A stretch of 64,000 nucleotides of DNA, from positions 22,549,934 to 22,613,933 of the forward strand of contig OY783197.1 of NCBI GenBank assembly GCA_963678675.1, written 5' to 3'. Position numbers and translations under genes: made by a program. Position 1 is the first letter of the stretch; every line of letters starts with the position of its first letter. The notes below the pieces were generated by a model. That model searched no databases. It worked only from the letters and a program-made list of their open reading frames with translations, and had not been told where the DNA came from. Origin of the DNA: Xiphydria camelus (taxonomy: Eukaryota > Arthropoda > Insecta > Hymenoptera > Xiphydriidae). This document shows, in pieces, positions 47,873 to 59,370 of this stretch.

Positions 47873-48437
47873 GTTGGTCAGAGCCCGCGCGGCGTCTCCC
47901 GAACGAACGGAAAGCTCGCCATCGAGCGAATTCAATTTCCTCTTTCACCGGCGCGGGCGGACCGCGACGAATCGCGTCCAGATCGCATGTATACGTAAAA
48001 CACCCCGAGCTATCAACTTTGTCGAACGGCACTGTCGAAGTCCGGGCTTTGCAGCGCTGGCGCAAACGAGAGGGGACGAGGAAGAGGACATGGGTGAGTT
48101 GCAGGGAGGGACGAGAGAGCGGGGCCCTTAACTGGACACGGCGCGACTGTCCAGGTCTTTATCACGCGAGCAGTAATTAAGTGAGTCTCGCCGACCGAGC
48201 ACGCCCGCAACGTCATTAAGTCAAGTCGATCGAGCCTGCCTCCAGTCTCTCTCTCTCTCTCTCGGTCCTCGTCCTCCTCCGCGCAGGACGAAGTAGCGTT
48301 GAGAATTTTGCAAATGGAGCCGCATTGCCCTTCGGTCGAACGGATTAGTAACCACGTGTGCCAAGTGAGGTTCAATGGAATTTTAGGCTCATGAGGGAAT
48401 TTTGGGAGATATAATACAATTCCTCGCACGGTGTATA

Positions 48438-49487
48438 CAGGGTGTCTAATCACTTATGGACCAATATATCTGATAATATTCAGCGTAAAGTTTTGATTAT
48501 TACGCAATTTATCCGGTTTTCGAGAGTTGCTGTGTTGTCGAAAAAAATTATTGAAATTTCATTAGAACTCTGACTTTTATATGAACCGTACAGACATTCT
48601 TGACGTCATTTGTAGCGTGATGGCCTGATGACTGTCATGAGTCAAGTGACTATTACAGCATCGTAATTAATAAACTAACGTATCTAATTCATTGTTTGCT
48701 AAGTGTCAAGAAAAATTATCCACAGCACTGCCATTTACGCGCGGACAAATAACTAACCACAGGTTGGCAATTACCTCGAATTCTTACCTAACTAAAAATC
48801 TCTGTTCTCGTCAAATCAATCTTTAAATCTTGTGAGTAAAAATTGCCTCAGATTTTAATAACTGAATAATAATTTTCCAGTCATAATTCATTATTGAAAC
48901 CTACTTTTGAAGCGTAATCGATCATGCTAAATGGTTTACAATTTATCTTACTGCATAAAAGTAAAATAAATCGCATGGTAAGGCCGACAGTGACTTGATT
49001 CATAAAGTCGTCATACTACAGATGACGTCAAGAATTTCTGCGGGCACTGACAGAAATAATTGCTAGTGTCAAAAAAATATGTCTTGAATCAAAAACATGT
49101 AATCTTACAATTGGTTAAGAATACAAATTCTTTGTCGAAGAATATATACATATTCTTAATTCTAGAGTACTTTTATTGGAACAAGAAATTCTTTCTGCGC
49201 AAAAAATAACAATTACTCGAGAATAACAAATATTTTCTTGCGCAAGGAAAACCATGGCTCGATCCTGGAATTGTATCATATTTTTTATTGCATAAAACAT
49301 TCCTTTGATATCCGCAATTATGTCTCTCGATGTAGCTCGTTTAAAAGTCACAATTTTATAATGAAATTTTAATATTTTTTTTCTAATCAACGCAGCAAAT
49401 CTCGAATACCCGATAAATTGCATAATAATCCGAGTTTTATGTCGAATATTGTCAAATATATTGATCCATAAGTGGATGGACACCCTG
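48438..49487. mobile_element. Foldback element, about 1050 bp, with nested MITE B
   Basis: TA flanks (48436, 49488). Ends cagggtgtctaatcacttat and ataagtggatggacaccctg. The arms are about 230 bp: gattattacgcaatttatcc against gataaattgcataataatc, and attcttgacgtcatttgtag against ctacagatgacgtcaagaat. The right arm is split by the B element at 49045-49334. It fills most of the 1.9-kb intron between the exons at 47708 and 49781. Confidence 0.8.
49045..49334 (-). mobile_element. MITE family B copy 3, nested
   Basis: Left end cactgacagaaataattgct, then agtgtcaaaaaaatat. Right end gatatccgcaattatgtctc, then tcgatg. By internal landmarks it is inverted relative to copies at 17267 and 56308. It interrupts the right arm of the surrounding foldback. 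Confidence 0.75.
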
Positions 49488-49780
49488 TACACAGCGGTGC
49501 ATCGCAGACGGAGAGTCGCAAAGCTTATTTCACTGGATAGTTAAGTGCACACGGTACGCCGACACGCCAAGCGTGCTCCAGGGATGAAGCAGACGTATTC
49601 GAGGAGAGATCGCGATACGGTTCCCTGTGGGGACCGATGACTGGAGGATCAACGAGGATCGCTGCCTCTATAGCGAAACGCGTACAGCGATCCCGGGTGA
49701 CTGCTCGACCCCGGCGAGTCGCTTTCCTCGTTATTGCATTTCCCCCGGCCGTATGCGAACATCGCGCGCCTATGTTTCAG

Positions 49781-49933
49781 GCAGAACCGGCCTTGGTGTA
49801 CGACAGCGTGCAAGTTTTCGCCCACGGTTTGGCTGCGCTGGACCGCAGTCACGTACTGCGACCCGTTAATCTGTCCTGCGAGAAGGAGGAGCCCTGGAAC
49901 GACGGACTCTCGCTCTACAATTACATCAATGCC
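49781..49933 (+). CDS. Grik2-like: Kainate receptor exon: end of amino-terminal domain, lobe 1 return
   Basis: Encodes residues 271-321. AEPALVYDSVQVFAHGLAAL is the helix that returns to lobe 1. It is followed by a sequon and cysteine (NLSCE), then EEPWNDGLSLYNYINA. The cysteine is the expected disulfide partner of the one in the 35478 exon. The 'PW-G-SLYNYIN' motif is diagnostic of this receptor family. The acceptor is cctatgtttcag at 49780 and the donor is gtacgt at 49934; both are phase 0. Confidence 0.96.
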
Positions 49934-50044
49934 GTACGTTTCGATATCGTATATGTAGATTTATTTTGGGATAAAAAGGAGAAGGATGGCGCATTCGTAC
50001 CGGTATATTTATGGAAAGCATGTATCTACGGGAAAGCCCCTTAA

Positions 50045-50530
50045 CCCTTTAAGTGGCAGAAGACTGGGACCCATTTTAAAACACATTGTATGAACTTTTT
50101 GTATGTATATAATATTTCCTGCCATGAAAACATTATCTTCATATTTTAAAAAATTATAGATAAGGTAAGGTGGAGTAAGAGCGTACAAAAAAAATAGACG
50201 GGGCAAGTGCCTTATATCAATTTTTATTCAAATTTCTTAACGAATAGTGCTGCCATCTTTAATTTTTAATTTTTTGTGAGTACGTATTAAGCTGTTTAAG
50301 CGTTAATTAAGCTGTTTTTTTTAATCTAAGAGGTATTTTCGCAGTTGCTAATCTAAATTATTGTTTATGTTGATATGTTGATGTAATGTACTTGTCCTTA
50401 TTTATTCATATTATTTTTTCATATGTATTATAATTTACATTCATCTTGTGTAAAATTAGTTATCCATTAAAATATCAGCTAGGAGACTTAGGCCTGGTGG
50501 GAAACTATTCTCCCAGTAAAACTTAAAGGG
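50045..50530. mobile_element. piggyBac-type MITE, 486 bp
   Basis: TTAA at 50041-50044 and 50531-50534 flank ccctttaagt and acttaaaggg, a perfect 10-bp inverted repeat starting CCC. The interior is AT-rich and non-coding. It differs from the 415-bp element at 21707 beyond the first few bases, so it is a separate family. Confidence 0.8.
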
Positions 50531-51465
50531 TTAAAGGGGTGCACGAATAAAACGGAAAATAACGAGTAGAGTCGAGGATTAAGAATTTCTATCAGTGTCA
50601 GTGGATCGTACATTTCGCTCCCTTCTTTAGTCTCATCTCGTTCCAACTTCTCCTCGGGGGTAATGTTTTAAAATCAAGTAGAGATTATGCGAGGACTGCG
50701 AAAAGGCTCGCAGTTTCCGCCCCCTTTCTACGAAGTCCCATCAACCGATTCGATTTATACCCACGTTATAGCTTTGTAGGTATGCAAGGACGCGGCTCTG
50801 CCCCTTTCATTTACGATTTGATCGTAACGTCTCCAGAGATCGAAGCGTCGACTGCCTTTTTTTCCTCGCCGCTTCCACCCCCGCGCGATGCGTCTCTCCT
50901 TCGTTTTTTCATTCGACCATTAACGCGCGGTCGAGGAGAAAACGAGATCGTAAATGGTTTCGGTCCGACTACCGCGGGAACTGCACCACCGTTTTTTACA
51001 TCGAGCGGAGGACGCGCGGGGGTGAGGCACCGGGAGAACAGGCGTCTCGTATCGGTCGTTAACGGGTTCGTGTATCGTAAATTGCGCAGAGTAATTATTC
51101 TCGAAATTTGTTAACGCGTCGAGCCATGCGAAGGGATTGTCAAGGGGGTAAATTTTTGCGATTCGGGTTCTGCATCCTTAATCACGACTTTATTTTAAAA
51201 TTCATTTATCTGTTCATTGAAAAGAATATCGTTGCTTAAACCAAATTATTTCGATTGAAGGTTAAATTTCGTCAAAATAAGCATTGTGCGTTTGGTTGTA
51301 CTGTGTATATACCTATTTGAGATAACTAAATTTTTTTTATTCAATAAAATTAATTTTTTCGGTACATGTAAATCAATTCAACTTCACTGCTTTGTTAAAT
51401 CAATCCGAGTTGGTTTGTTTAAACAACATTTTTTGTCAGACGAACAGTGGAAATATAATGTTAAC

Positions 51466-51667
51466 TACACTGAGAAAGAAAATCGTTCGATTCAATTAAA
51501 TCTTTAGGTCATGGGTATAGCTATTTGAACAAATATTTAGTTGAAGCACCTAAGTATCTAGTTATCTCAACTACATTTCAGTGACTTTAATTACATATTT
51601 ATTGAGGCAACTGTATATTTAGTTGGTCGTCAGAGAGGTCGTGGTTTGAATATTTTTTCTGGGTGTA
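51466..51667. mobile_element. CACTGAGA-type MITE next to MITE A copy 5
   Basis: Ends cactgagaaagaaaatcgtt and the reverse complement of gaatattttttctgggtg, with TA flanks. The interior has repeated 'ta(t)ttagttg' motifs. It abuts the A copy at 51668, sharing the TA between them. Confidence 0.65.
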
Positions 51668-51887
51668 TACTGAGAAAAATATCTTGGTCAATTTAACGAA
51701 AATCCTGGAAACGATGACCAAAACGTTTGGTGAAATATGAATCCTCTACCTGCTTGCTTTGACTGGCCACTTTTTGGTTAAAATAACTAAATGTTTGGTC
51801 CAACTGACCAGTATTTTAGTTAGAATAATTAAACGTGTTTAACGAGATACATCTTGTCATTCTAAATTAATTATTTTTCTCAGTGTA
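51668..51887 (+). mobile_element. MITE family A copy 5
   Basis: Left end actgagaaaaatatcttggt, right end ttaattatttttctcagtgt. Interior 'ccaaaacgtttggtgaaa' and 'ttagttagaataatt'. About 220 bp. Confidence 0.75.
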
Positions 51888-53743
51888 TAGATCTCTCGAT
51901 TTAAAGAATTTTCAATTCCCGTGCGCACTCGGAAGGGTATTTACTTCGTTCCCCGCTGCATTAACGATGCTTACCGAGACGTCCGTTCATTCGAGACGTT
52001 CGAGAGCAATTCCGCGACTCGAGCGATGAAGCAAAATTTAACGTCGCGTCCCCATTGCGGAGGTCGCGAAGGCGATTTTATATCTAACGGAATCGTCGAA
52101 GCCCGACCGGAGAATTAAGAGTACCCACCGTCGTATATAAAGGGAAATAATCCTTATCGCCACCCCCTTCCGACCTCTCGATAACACAGATAAAAAGTCG
52201 TATTTAAAAGTCGATCGAGACTTCTCGAGCACGGGAGAGGGTCGGCAAAGAAAAGGTAACTTTTCCCGTTTTTCCCCGGCGTGGCCTTTACAACTCAATT
52301 TTTAAATCCCTCGTCGACGCCCCTAGAATCCCCGCCGCTCTACCCCCAATTACCATACCGATCGAATACGGTCTAGCCTTATTTTAACCGTAAGGCGAAC
52401 CTTTTAAATCGACTTCGAGAGAAGGGCCTCTATACCCCGCCCCTCCACTCCTCCCCCCGCTTTCGCGCCGCATTTTATAAGTCTTTGCACTTCGATTTCC
52501 CCGCGCCGCATCCCCCTCTCCCGCGCGGCGATTCCACCGCTGACTTCGCGGGAAACGATTCCTTCCTCCTCGATTTCGCCGCAGCCACTCGAGACACCGC
52601 CAAGTTATAACGACATCTTCCGGCGAACGTCTTTCGGAAACTCGCGACGTGCATACTCGCGCGGCTTTCCGCACCCCTCGAGCAAGTGTCGCTCCTCTCT
52701 CGACGCTCGCGCTCAGCTTCGCGTAGGTATCCGCGGAGAAAGTTTCGCGTCGCGCGACGTCTTCTTTCGTTTACCGGCGGGGATGCAACTGGTCCTTCCG
52801 CGAATTTCTGCGATGAAAGCTCGAGCTTAAAGGGAATGCAAGGGGATTCTCGAGCGCAATCGACTTACCGCACTGCGACTCGTTCGGAAAGCGTGCGAAA
52901 TTCAAATTAATCGCACCGGCGTTCTCGCCGTGCTCCGTTGGAGATGCTTCTTCTTTTTTTCTCCGCCCTTAACAAGCGCCGGAGAGAATCGACTTAACGA
53001 CTGGAGCACCCGTCGCCTCGCCACCGCCAGGTGGTCTCTTTACCATAATAATTAATACGCAAATTGAACGGCGTTACAATACCTCGAGAAGGACCGGCCG
53101 CGCGCTGTAAGGGAAGCGAGGAGGGAGGGCGGCAGAGGTTAGCGAGGCCTTCGAGTGATAAATGATGGGGATCCTCTCGTCTCCGACAGTTCCCCACCTC
53201 GCGCCGTAGCGGGGGCGATTTGAATAAACGGGATTTAGGTGGAATCGACGTTGGCTCCAAAGTTCTTCGACGAATAGGTGACGTTCGAAATTGTACGCCG
53301 TCGTCGTTGCACCCTCGAGGAATTCGAATTATTACGCGAAAGATATCCTTGAGTAACGACGCCTCTCCTCGCTCCGACGTCATCCCTCGTCCGTTTTCTG
53401 CTTCTCGAAATTCGTTCGCGTGTCGCGTATAAACGGGGCGGATCCCATCCCCGTGCTCTTTCCAGTTTCCGTCAAGGTCGTAGACCGGAACCGACGAGCA
53501 CTCCGCTTGATATAGGTACGCTGACGGAAAGGAAGTGGTTGTGGCAATCGTTTTTGTCAGAACTATTCGAGTTTCGTAGACGGCACCAGTTTATTATAAT
53601 TGTTACAACTGTTCTTTTTAGTTCTGCTACCTTAAACTAATTTCTTTCTTTCAGTGTACCTTTTTTCATAATCTAAAGACTATTTCGTCGTGAGATAAAG
53701 TTAACACTTTCACATATATTGCATACCTTTGCGTCAAAGTATA

Positions 53744-53956
53744 TAGGATGGACGCCCTGGTAGAAGAGCAAGTTCAAAGTCGATTATCTTGAAATCGGTT
53801 GCAGATATCAAGGAAAAGTTTGAATAAAAAATATTCACCCATACTTTTACTATAAAAAAGCTTCTCTACATTTTTCATATATCCTCATTGGGTTTCGAGA
53901 TAATCGCGCTCAAAGTTAAGTAAACACTGGGGCGTCTGTTCAACTTTTATCCTACA
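53744..53956. mobile_element. Foldback element, about 213 bp
   Basis: The left arm (taggatggacgccctgg ... caaagtcgattatcttgaaa) is mirrored by the right arm (tttcgagataatcgcgctca ... ggggcgtctgttcaacttttatccta). The arms are about 100 bp with many mismatches. An old element. Confidence 0.65.
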
Positions 53957-56307
53957 GAAAATATTATACTTACTGTAATTATCTGCCCTGAAAAAGAATT
54001 AAGTTCGATTAAATCAAGACATGAGAAGCTTACAATCATCATCTAGTGATCGTATCGCAACCGAACCAACGACGAACTGGTACAAATGCAGACAGCTTAA
54101 ACTACCTAATTACAACTCCCATATGCGAGAACATGAATTCCAGAAATACTAGAGTCGACGAAGAGAGGCAAGCCACTGTTGATATGCATGAATAATTAAA
54201 CGGTGTGTTTAGCAAATAACACTGCACTCGCCTATAAGCGGATATACGTACGTACGAGGCACTATACGAAAGCGCTGGAGTACCCTAACTCAGCGCGCGG
54301 TCTAGGTACACAGTGGCACGCGTTGCTGCGTTATGAGAACGGGGTAGGGTAGATATACCGGAAGATTGATATCAGTAACTCGAGCGACGCTCGTGACACT
54401 CGTAGTTGAGGTCGGTACGAGGCGAAACATTATTAGCCCGGTTAACCGGATGAAATTGAACTTCGTCTGCTGTAGCTATATCTAATACATATGTACCTAC
54501 TCTCTTGGTAGGGAGTGTGTACGTCTAGCGTTTTGTAGTGTAAGGAAGGGTGGGTAAATAAGGATATGGAATGGCGTACGTGCCCGTGTAATACGCATAT
54601 GGAGTACAGACTGCGCTGTCGAATTACATCAAAACGGAATTACATCAAAACGCAACTACGGGAAATAGCAACTACACTGGGGAAAATAGACAATTTAGAG
54701 TAGCATAATTCTACTAATCGTAAGAATAGCATAGGGAAAATATTGCGATTAGTAGGTATATGGGACATTCCATGACAGCCTCTGACCCTCACCATCGCCA
54801 ACTTGCTTTGTGATTCTTTTACCGTAGTGTTGTGTACACTTTAAAAGCCCTCCAGCTTTTTAAAATACATTTTTCATGATGGTATTCATGAATTATGAAT
54901 TTTTTAAGACATTTTTTTTAATTCTGAAAACATTTTCAAAAATCTTCTGAGAAATTGAAACCAGTTTAAGACTCGTCCGAAAATGGTAAAATTTCGTTTG
55001 CTATTTTTTTACGCGCTTCAAACATTATTCTTTTCACAAAACTTCTTTTACAATTAGCCATCCGCAATTTAAGAATATTTTTACATACGTCCATTTTTCT
55101 CGGCGCATAATATTTCGAATTATTCTCGACGTAGTGGAAATTTCAGAGGGCATAACTCATTCTTCTTCTTCGAGAAATCTCTAAATTACCCCAATTTTCC
55201 AGAACATAGCCGCCCCTCGGAAGGGTCCTCGAAATATCAAGGAGTATATCATACGCGCTTCTCCGGCGAGTCGACGGATCATCCGAGCTCCTCTCGCACA
55301 GCTAGATTAATAGGGTGGGGTACGCGGTGGCGGAGCGAACTTTCCAGAGTCCCGCGTCTTCATCGTGCCCGCGCGGTGCCGCTGATCGGGGGTGGCGAGC
55401 GAAATGTCCCACGAGCGACGAACGATCCTCTCCCGCGTGCGAATCCTCGTCGGTGCGTCGTGTCTCGAAGTTCTCCGCGACTGTTCTTTAAGAAAGACGA
55501 GCGCGGGTGTGGTACCTATACAATTGTTATATCTACCCTCGTCCTTCTCTCTCGCTTCGGATGAACGATCAAAGTTTCGCTCGTTTTCAAAGAAATTTTC
55601 GAGAAAGGCTCTCCCCGAACGGGACCCCGACGAATTTCGCTGGGACGAATATCGTCGCGACGTCGCGACATGCTTGGGAAAATGTAGAAGATCGCGCTGT
55701 ACTCGTGCTGAATAAAAATTAGGTCCGATCGAATTAGCAGGATTTCTAGCGGCCGGGAAAACCGAAAAATTCGGGAATTACACGGGATTACAAAAGGCTC
55801 CTTTTTAAAATGCGGAACATGTATAGGAATTTTGTAACAAACCGGGACATTTATTTCAGAACACTCTCTTAATAGCAATATTCGGTACTTGGCAAACATT
55901 TGTTCATCTCTTATTTTCATTTGGTTTTAACGATTGTAGTAGGATTTTTTTTACATGAACACGTTGCTGACCGAAATTGAATAATTTGAATGTTCGGAAT
56001 CAGGTTAGTCGTACATATCGAATATGGTAGAATTAAAATAAAATATTCGGTTGAAAATGTGGGGGATGAAGAGAAACAATTACAAAAATTTGCGTGAAAT
56101 TTTACGTAATTACCGGGAACATGTTGCATCCTATACATTTTTCGAATTCGATATACTTACCCCTTTATGCAAAATTTATTATTTCATAAATTCCGTTTTC
56201 GATTAACTCTTCGTGAATGGCAGGAATTAAATTTCTCGCATCTTAAGAACAATTACAAAATACGAATGATGGAATTTTCCACGAAAGCTAACATATTGTA
56301 CATAACG

Positions 56308-56594
56308 CACACTGAAAGAAATAATTGCTAGTGCCAAAAAATTTGTTCTTGAACCAAAAACATGATATAATTTCAGAATCAAGCCGTAGTTTTTTTGTAC
56401 AAAAAATACTTGATAGGTTAGAGTAATTGTTTTATTTTACGCAGAAAAAATTTCTTATCTCAACGAAGGTATACTTTAATCAAGAATATATATTCCTCGA
56501 CCAAAAACTGTATTCGTAAACATTTTTAAGTTGATCGATATGTTCTTAGCTCAAAAAATATTTTGTTGACACTAGCAATTATTTCTCTCAGTGC
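56308..56594 (+). mobile_element. MITE family B copy 2
   Basis: Left end cactgaaagaaataattgct, then agtgccaaaaaat. Right end ttgacactagcaattatttc, then tctcagtg. Same orientation as 17267. Together with the inverted copy at 49045 it flanks the exon at 49781-49933. Confidence 0.75.
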
Positions 56595-58128
56595 AAAAAG
56601 GGTTGATATCCGTTATCTCGTCATACTTCGGGTCTACCGATAGCAAGAATCCTTGGCCAGTTCTTATTCCGCGTAACAAAGAAGTTTTTTAATCATTCCT
56701 CCTCCCCGTATTACGTCCGCTGCGCCTCCGTATCTTCCTCGTCTCTTCCGCCGCTCCGCGTACACGCAAGATCGCTCGCGCTCGCGCGCGGCGCGAAACG
56801 AGCCGACGCGACGTTGCGACTGCTCGTTATCCCAGAAGTCGGCGGGAACTTGCAGAAATTGCGCGGCGACGTGGCGCGACGTTAGCGCGACAACGGAAGC
56901 CGGGCGTCGACTCGCTTCCCTCCACCCCCTAAGAAGAAGCGCCACGAAAACTTCGAAATCCCGAGACACACCGGAGTCTCCTGACGAATCACAGCGCGAG
57001 ACCCGCTCCCGGTTCGCGGCTGTGCTCGCTACGCGAAAAAACGGAGGCTTCCCTCCTTCGGAGAAGGACGCGCGAGATGATATTTTAAGAATGCGGCGGT
57101 TGCAGCGGGAAACGCGACGAGAATGCGAAGAAAAATCGAGGTGTTCATCGTGCAATCACGTAATTCAACGGGAAATTCGACGAGCTACGACGCGGGAGAA
57201 GCGATTTCGCCCGGTAATCGACGCGGATTAAGAGCGATCCTGCAGACTGCGCAAAGATTTCAATCCTAACTTTTCCACTCGCGACAAAAGACAATGGAGA
57301 TAGTTCGAAGCTCCGAAGTAGGTGGAAAGGTATCCTCGATGAATTTCGCGAGATGGAAAAAGTTTTGCGGAGCCAATCGCGTCTATTATTATTATTATTT
57401 ACTTTTCCAGCCATCGAACTTCCACCCTCGCCCCGTTTGCAGCGACTTCTATATATCTCGGGGGGTGGAAAAAAATTCCCATCGCTCGCGTCCGTCGGAC
57501 GGATTTAATTCGCGTATATATATATATATATACCTGCGTATATAAGGACGCGTTCGAAAGATCTCTCTCGCAGCCTCTCCCCCCCCCCCCGCAACCGGCG
57601 CTCATCTCGCACGGCGCGGCGCGTAGAAGAATGGCCACTTTTCGTCGCGCGAGCACTTTGGCAGCGTCGAGTGGCTTCTCGTCCAGAGGTTCTCCACGTC
57701 CGCCATTCTGTACCAACCGCGCGGCGACCTATCCTCCAGAACACGATCCTCGCCCTCCCCCGCATCCGAACTAGTTTGCAAATGGATTTATGTTGGCACC
57801 GCCGGACATAATTCACGCCCCTTCGGCGTGTGCATGAGCGGGGCGCCCGGGTGCACGATGTAGAGCCACGGTACGCCGTCCCCGAGGTAATTAACGCGTG
57901 CAAATCTGCCGGGACGAATCCGCCGGAAAATTTCGTCGAGCAGTTGCAATTGTCCCGGTACTTTTAATCCGGCGCACCGCTGCGGGCATCAGAGAGCATA
58001 GGTATACATATGTGGCTGGGAAGGCTGCGGGATGTCCGGCAAGACACTTTCGTAAATTTTCAGGAGGAAGTCACGCTTTGAGACAATTTCTCCGGTGTAA
58101 ATTAATTCGCCAAACACGATATCATTAA

Positions 58129-58365
58129 GCCCTTAGTGGTAGACTTGGAAACCAGAGTCGTGCCAAAAGTGGTACAGGTAAGTTCGATGAAGAATTAAAA
58201 GAATCTTTTGAATCTGGGGGTTTTTTGGAGTGCTGATTTTATCTCCGTGGTCTACTTTCATCCCATGTCACCTTGTAAGGGTTAAAAATGAAAAAGTATT
58301 TGTATGAGTTAGAGTAAAGTGCGCATATACGCGTCATTACCACTTTTGACACGACTTTAATATGC
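58129..58365. repeat. Inverted repeat, possibly a decayed piggyBac-like MITE
   Basis: gagtcgtgccaaaagtggta near 58155 is mirrored by taccacttttgacacgactt near 58340. Separately, a TTAA at 58125 followed by gcccttagtgg, and 'gtaaggg' followed by TTAA at 58282, resemble decayed piggyBac ends. The two pairings overlap, and which is the real element is unclear. Confidence 0.4.
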
Positions 58366-59166
58366 GCATATATACGCATGATAGCCACTCAACTGGAAAA
58401 CCGGGAAATGTCAGGGAATTTTTCGGTGGTTAGACAATTATTGATAAATCCCGAGGGTTTAGAGATTTGTATCTTCAATTGTTTTATGCTATATTGGTAG
58501 TAATTTTGATTAAAATTAACACATCACATTAATTTAATTCTTAGCAGTAATAAGTTATTGAAATATACAACAAATTTATCCACGTATTTTTAAATTATAA
58601 TCTAGTAAGTACAGCACACTGCATTCAAATTGTTTTCATACTCATATTGCATAATTCAAATTAACGCTTGCGTGATAAGTGATAGCAGATAACTTATCGA
58701 TATATTTTAGAATTATTCCGTAAACATGTATAATAATTCGGGCACGCCAATTTTACTCCTCACCCGATTATCGTTACAAAATATGAAATATGATCGATTA
58801 GGACAAACACGTAAGTATTTTTTTGTATATATGAACTATACTATTATCGCGGCATTTCAATTGTTTCTTGACGTCACGCAAATTACAAAGTCATGGGAAA
58901 CTAGTGATTTCAGTCAGGAAAACCGGGAAAAGTCAGGGAATTTTGTGAGCAGAATTGAGTGGAGCCACCCTGTATACGTCATAACCGTTTAAATGGTTAA
59001 GGAACCAGTCCCAATCGTCCGTCGATTCGCGAATCGACGTCGAGCTCTCACCGCGAGAGAAGCCCTCCGCTCCGCGAGAGTAATCTCGCGCCGGTCCGTC
59101 GACATAGAGGTAATTTCTACTTCGCCGATCAGTGTATTCTCAGAGCCGTGAATTTCTGTGCCGCAG

Positions 59167-59370
59167 GCAGGCATACACGGACTCACCGGCCACATCGAGT
59201 TCAACGAGGGCAAGAGGAACAACTTCAAGCTGGACCTCCTCAAGCTGAAGCGCGAGGAACTGGTGAAGGTGGGCGAGTGGAAGCCTGGAAGCGGCGTCAA
59301 CGTGACGGACGTCGGCGCCTTCTACGAGACGACCGTCACGAACATCACCCTCGTCGTCATGACGCGAGAG
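59167..59370 (+). CDS. Grik2-like: Kainate receptor exon: amino-terminal domain end and linker into S1
   Basis: Encodes residues 322-389. GIHGLTGHIEFNEGKRNN matches the 'GLTG-I-F' strand that closes the amino-terminal domain. It is followed by KLDLLKLKREELVKVGEW, two sequons (NVT, NIT), and ITLVVMTRE, the first strand of the glutamate-binding core. The donor gtatac at 59371 is usable but not strong. The acceptor is ctgtgccgcag at 59166. A second CAG four bases later (59170) would shift the frame, so the first was chosen. Both boundaries are phase 0. Confidence 0.95.

Larger units (their letters stand above)
49934..59166 (+). other. Receptor intron (9.2 kb), non-repeat parts
   Basis: 50540-51120, 51900-53480, 55300-55720 and 56690-57900 are GC-rich, with chance open frames on both strands. 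53960-55300, 55720-56300 and 58370-59100 are AT-rich. Outside the listed elements I see only a (TA)n run at 57515-57532, a C run at 57577-57590, and a direct pair 'ggaaaaccgggaaa(t/a)gtcagggaatt' at about 58396 and 58918. Confidence 0.65.
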
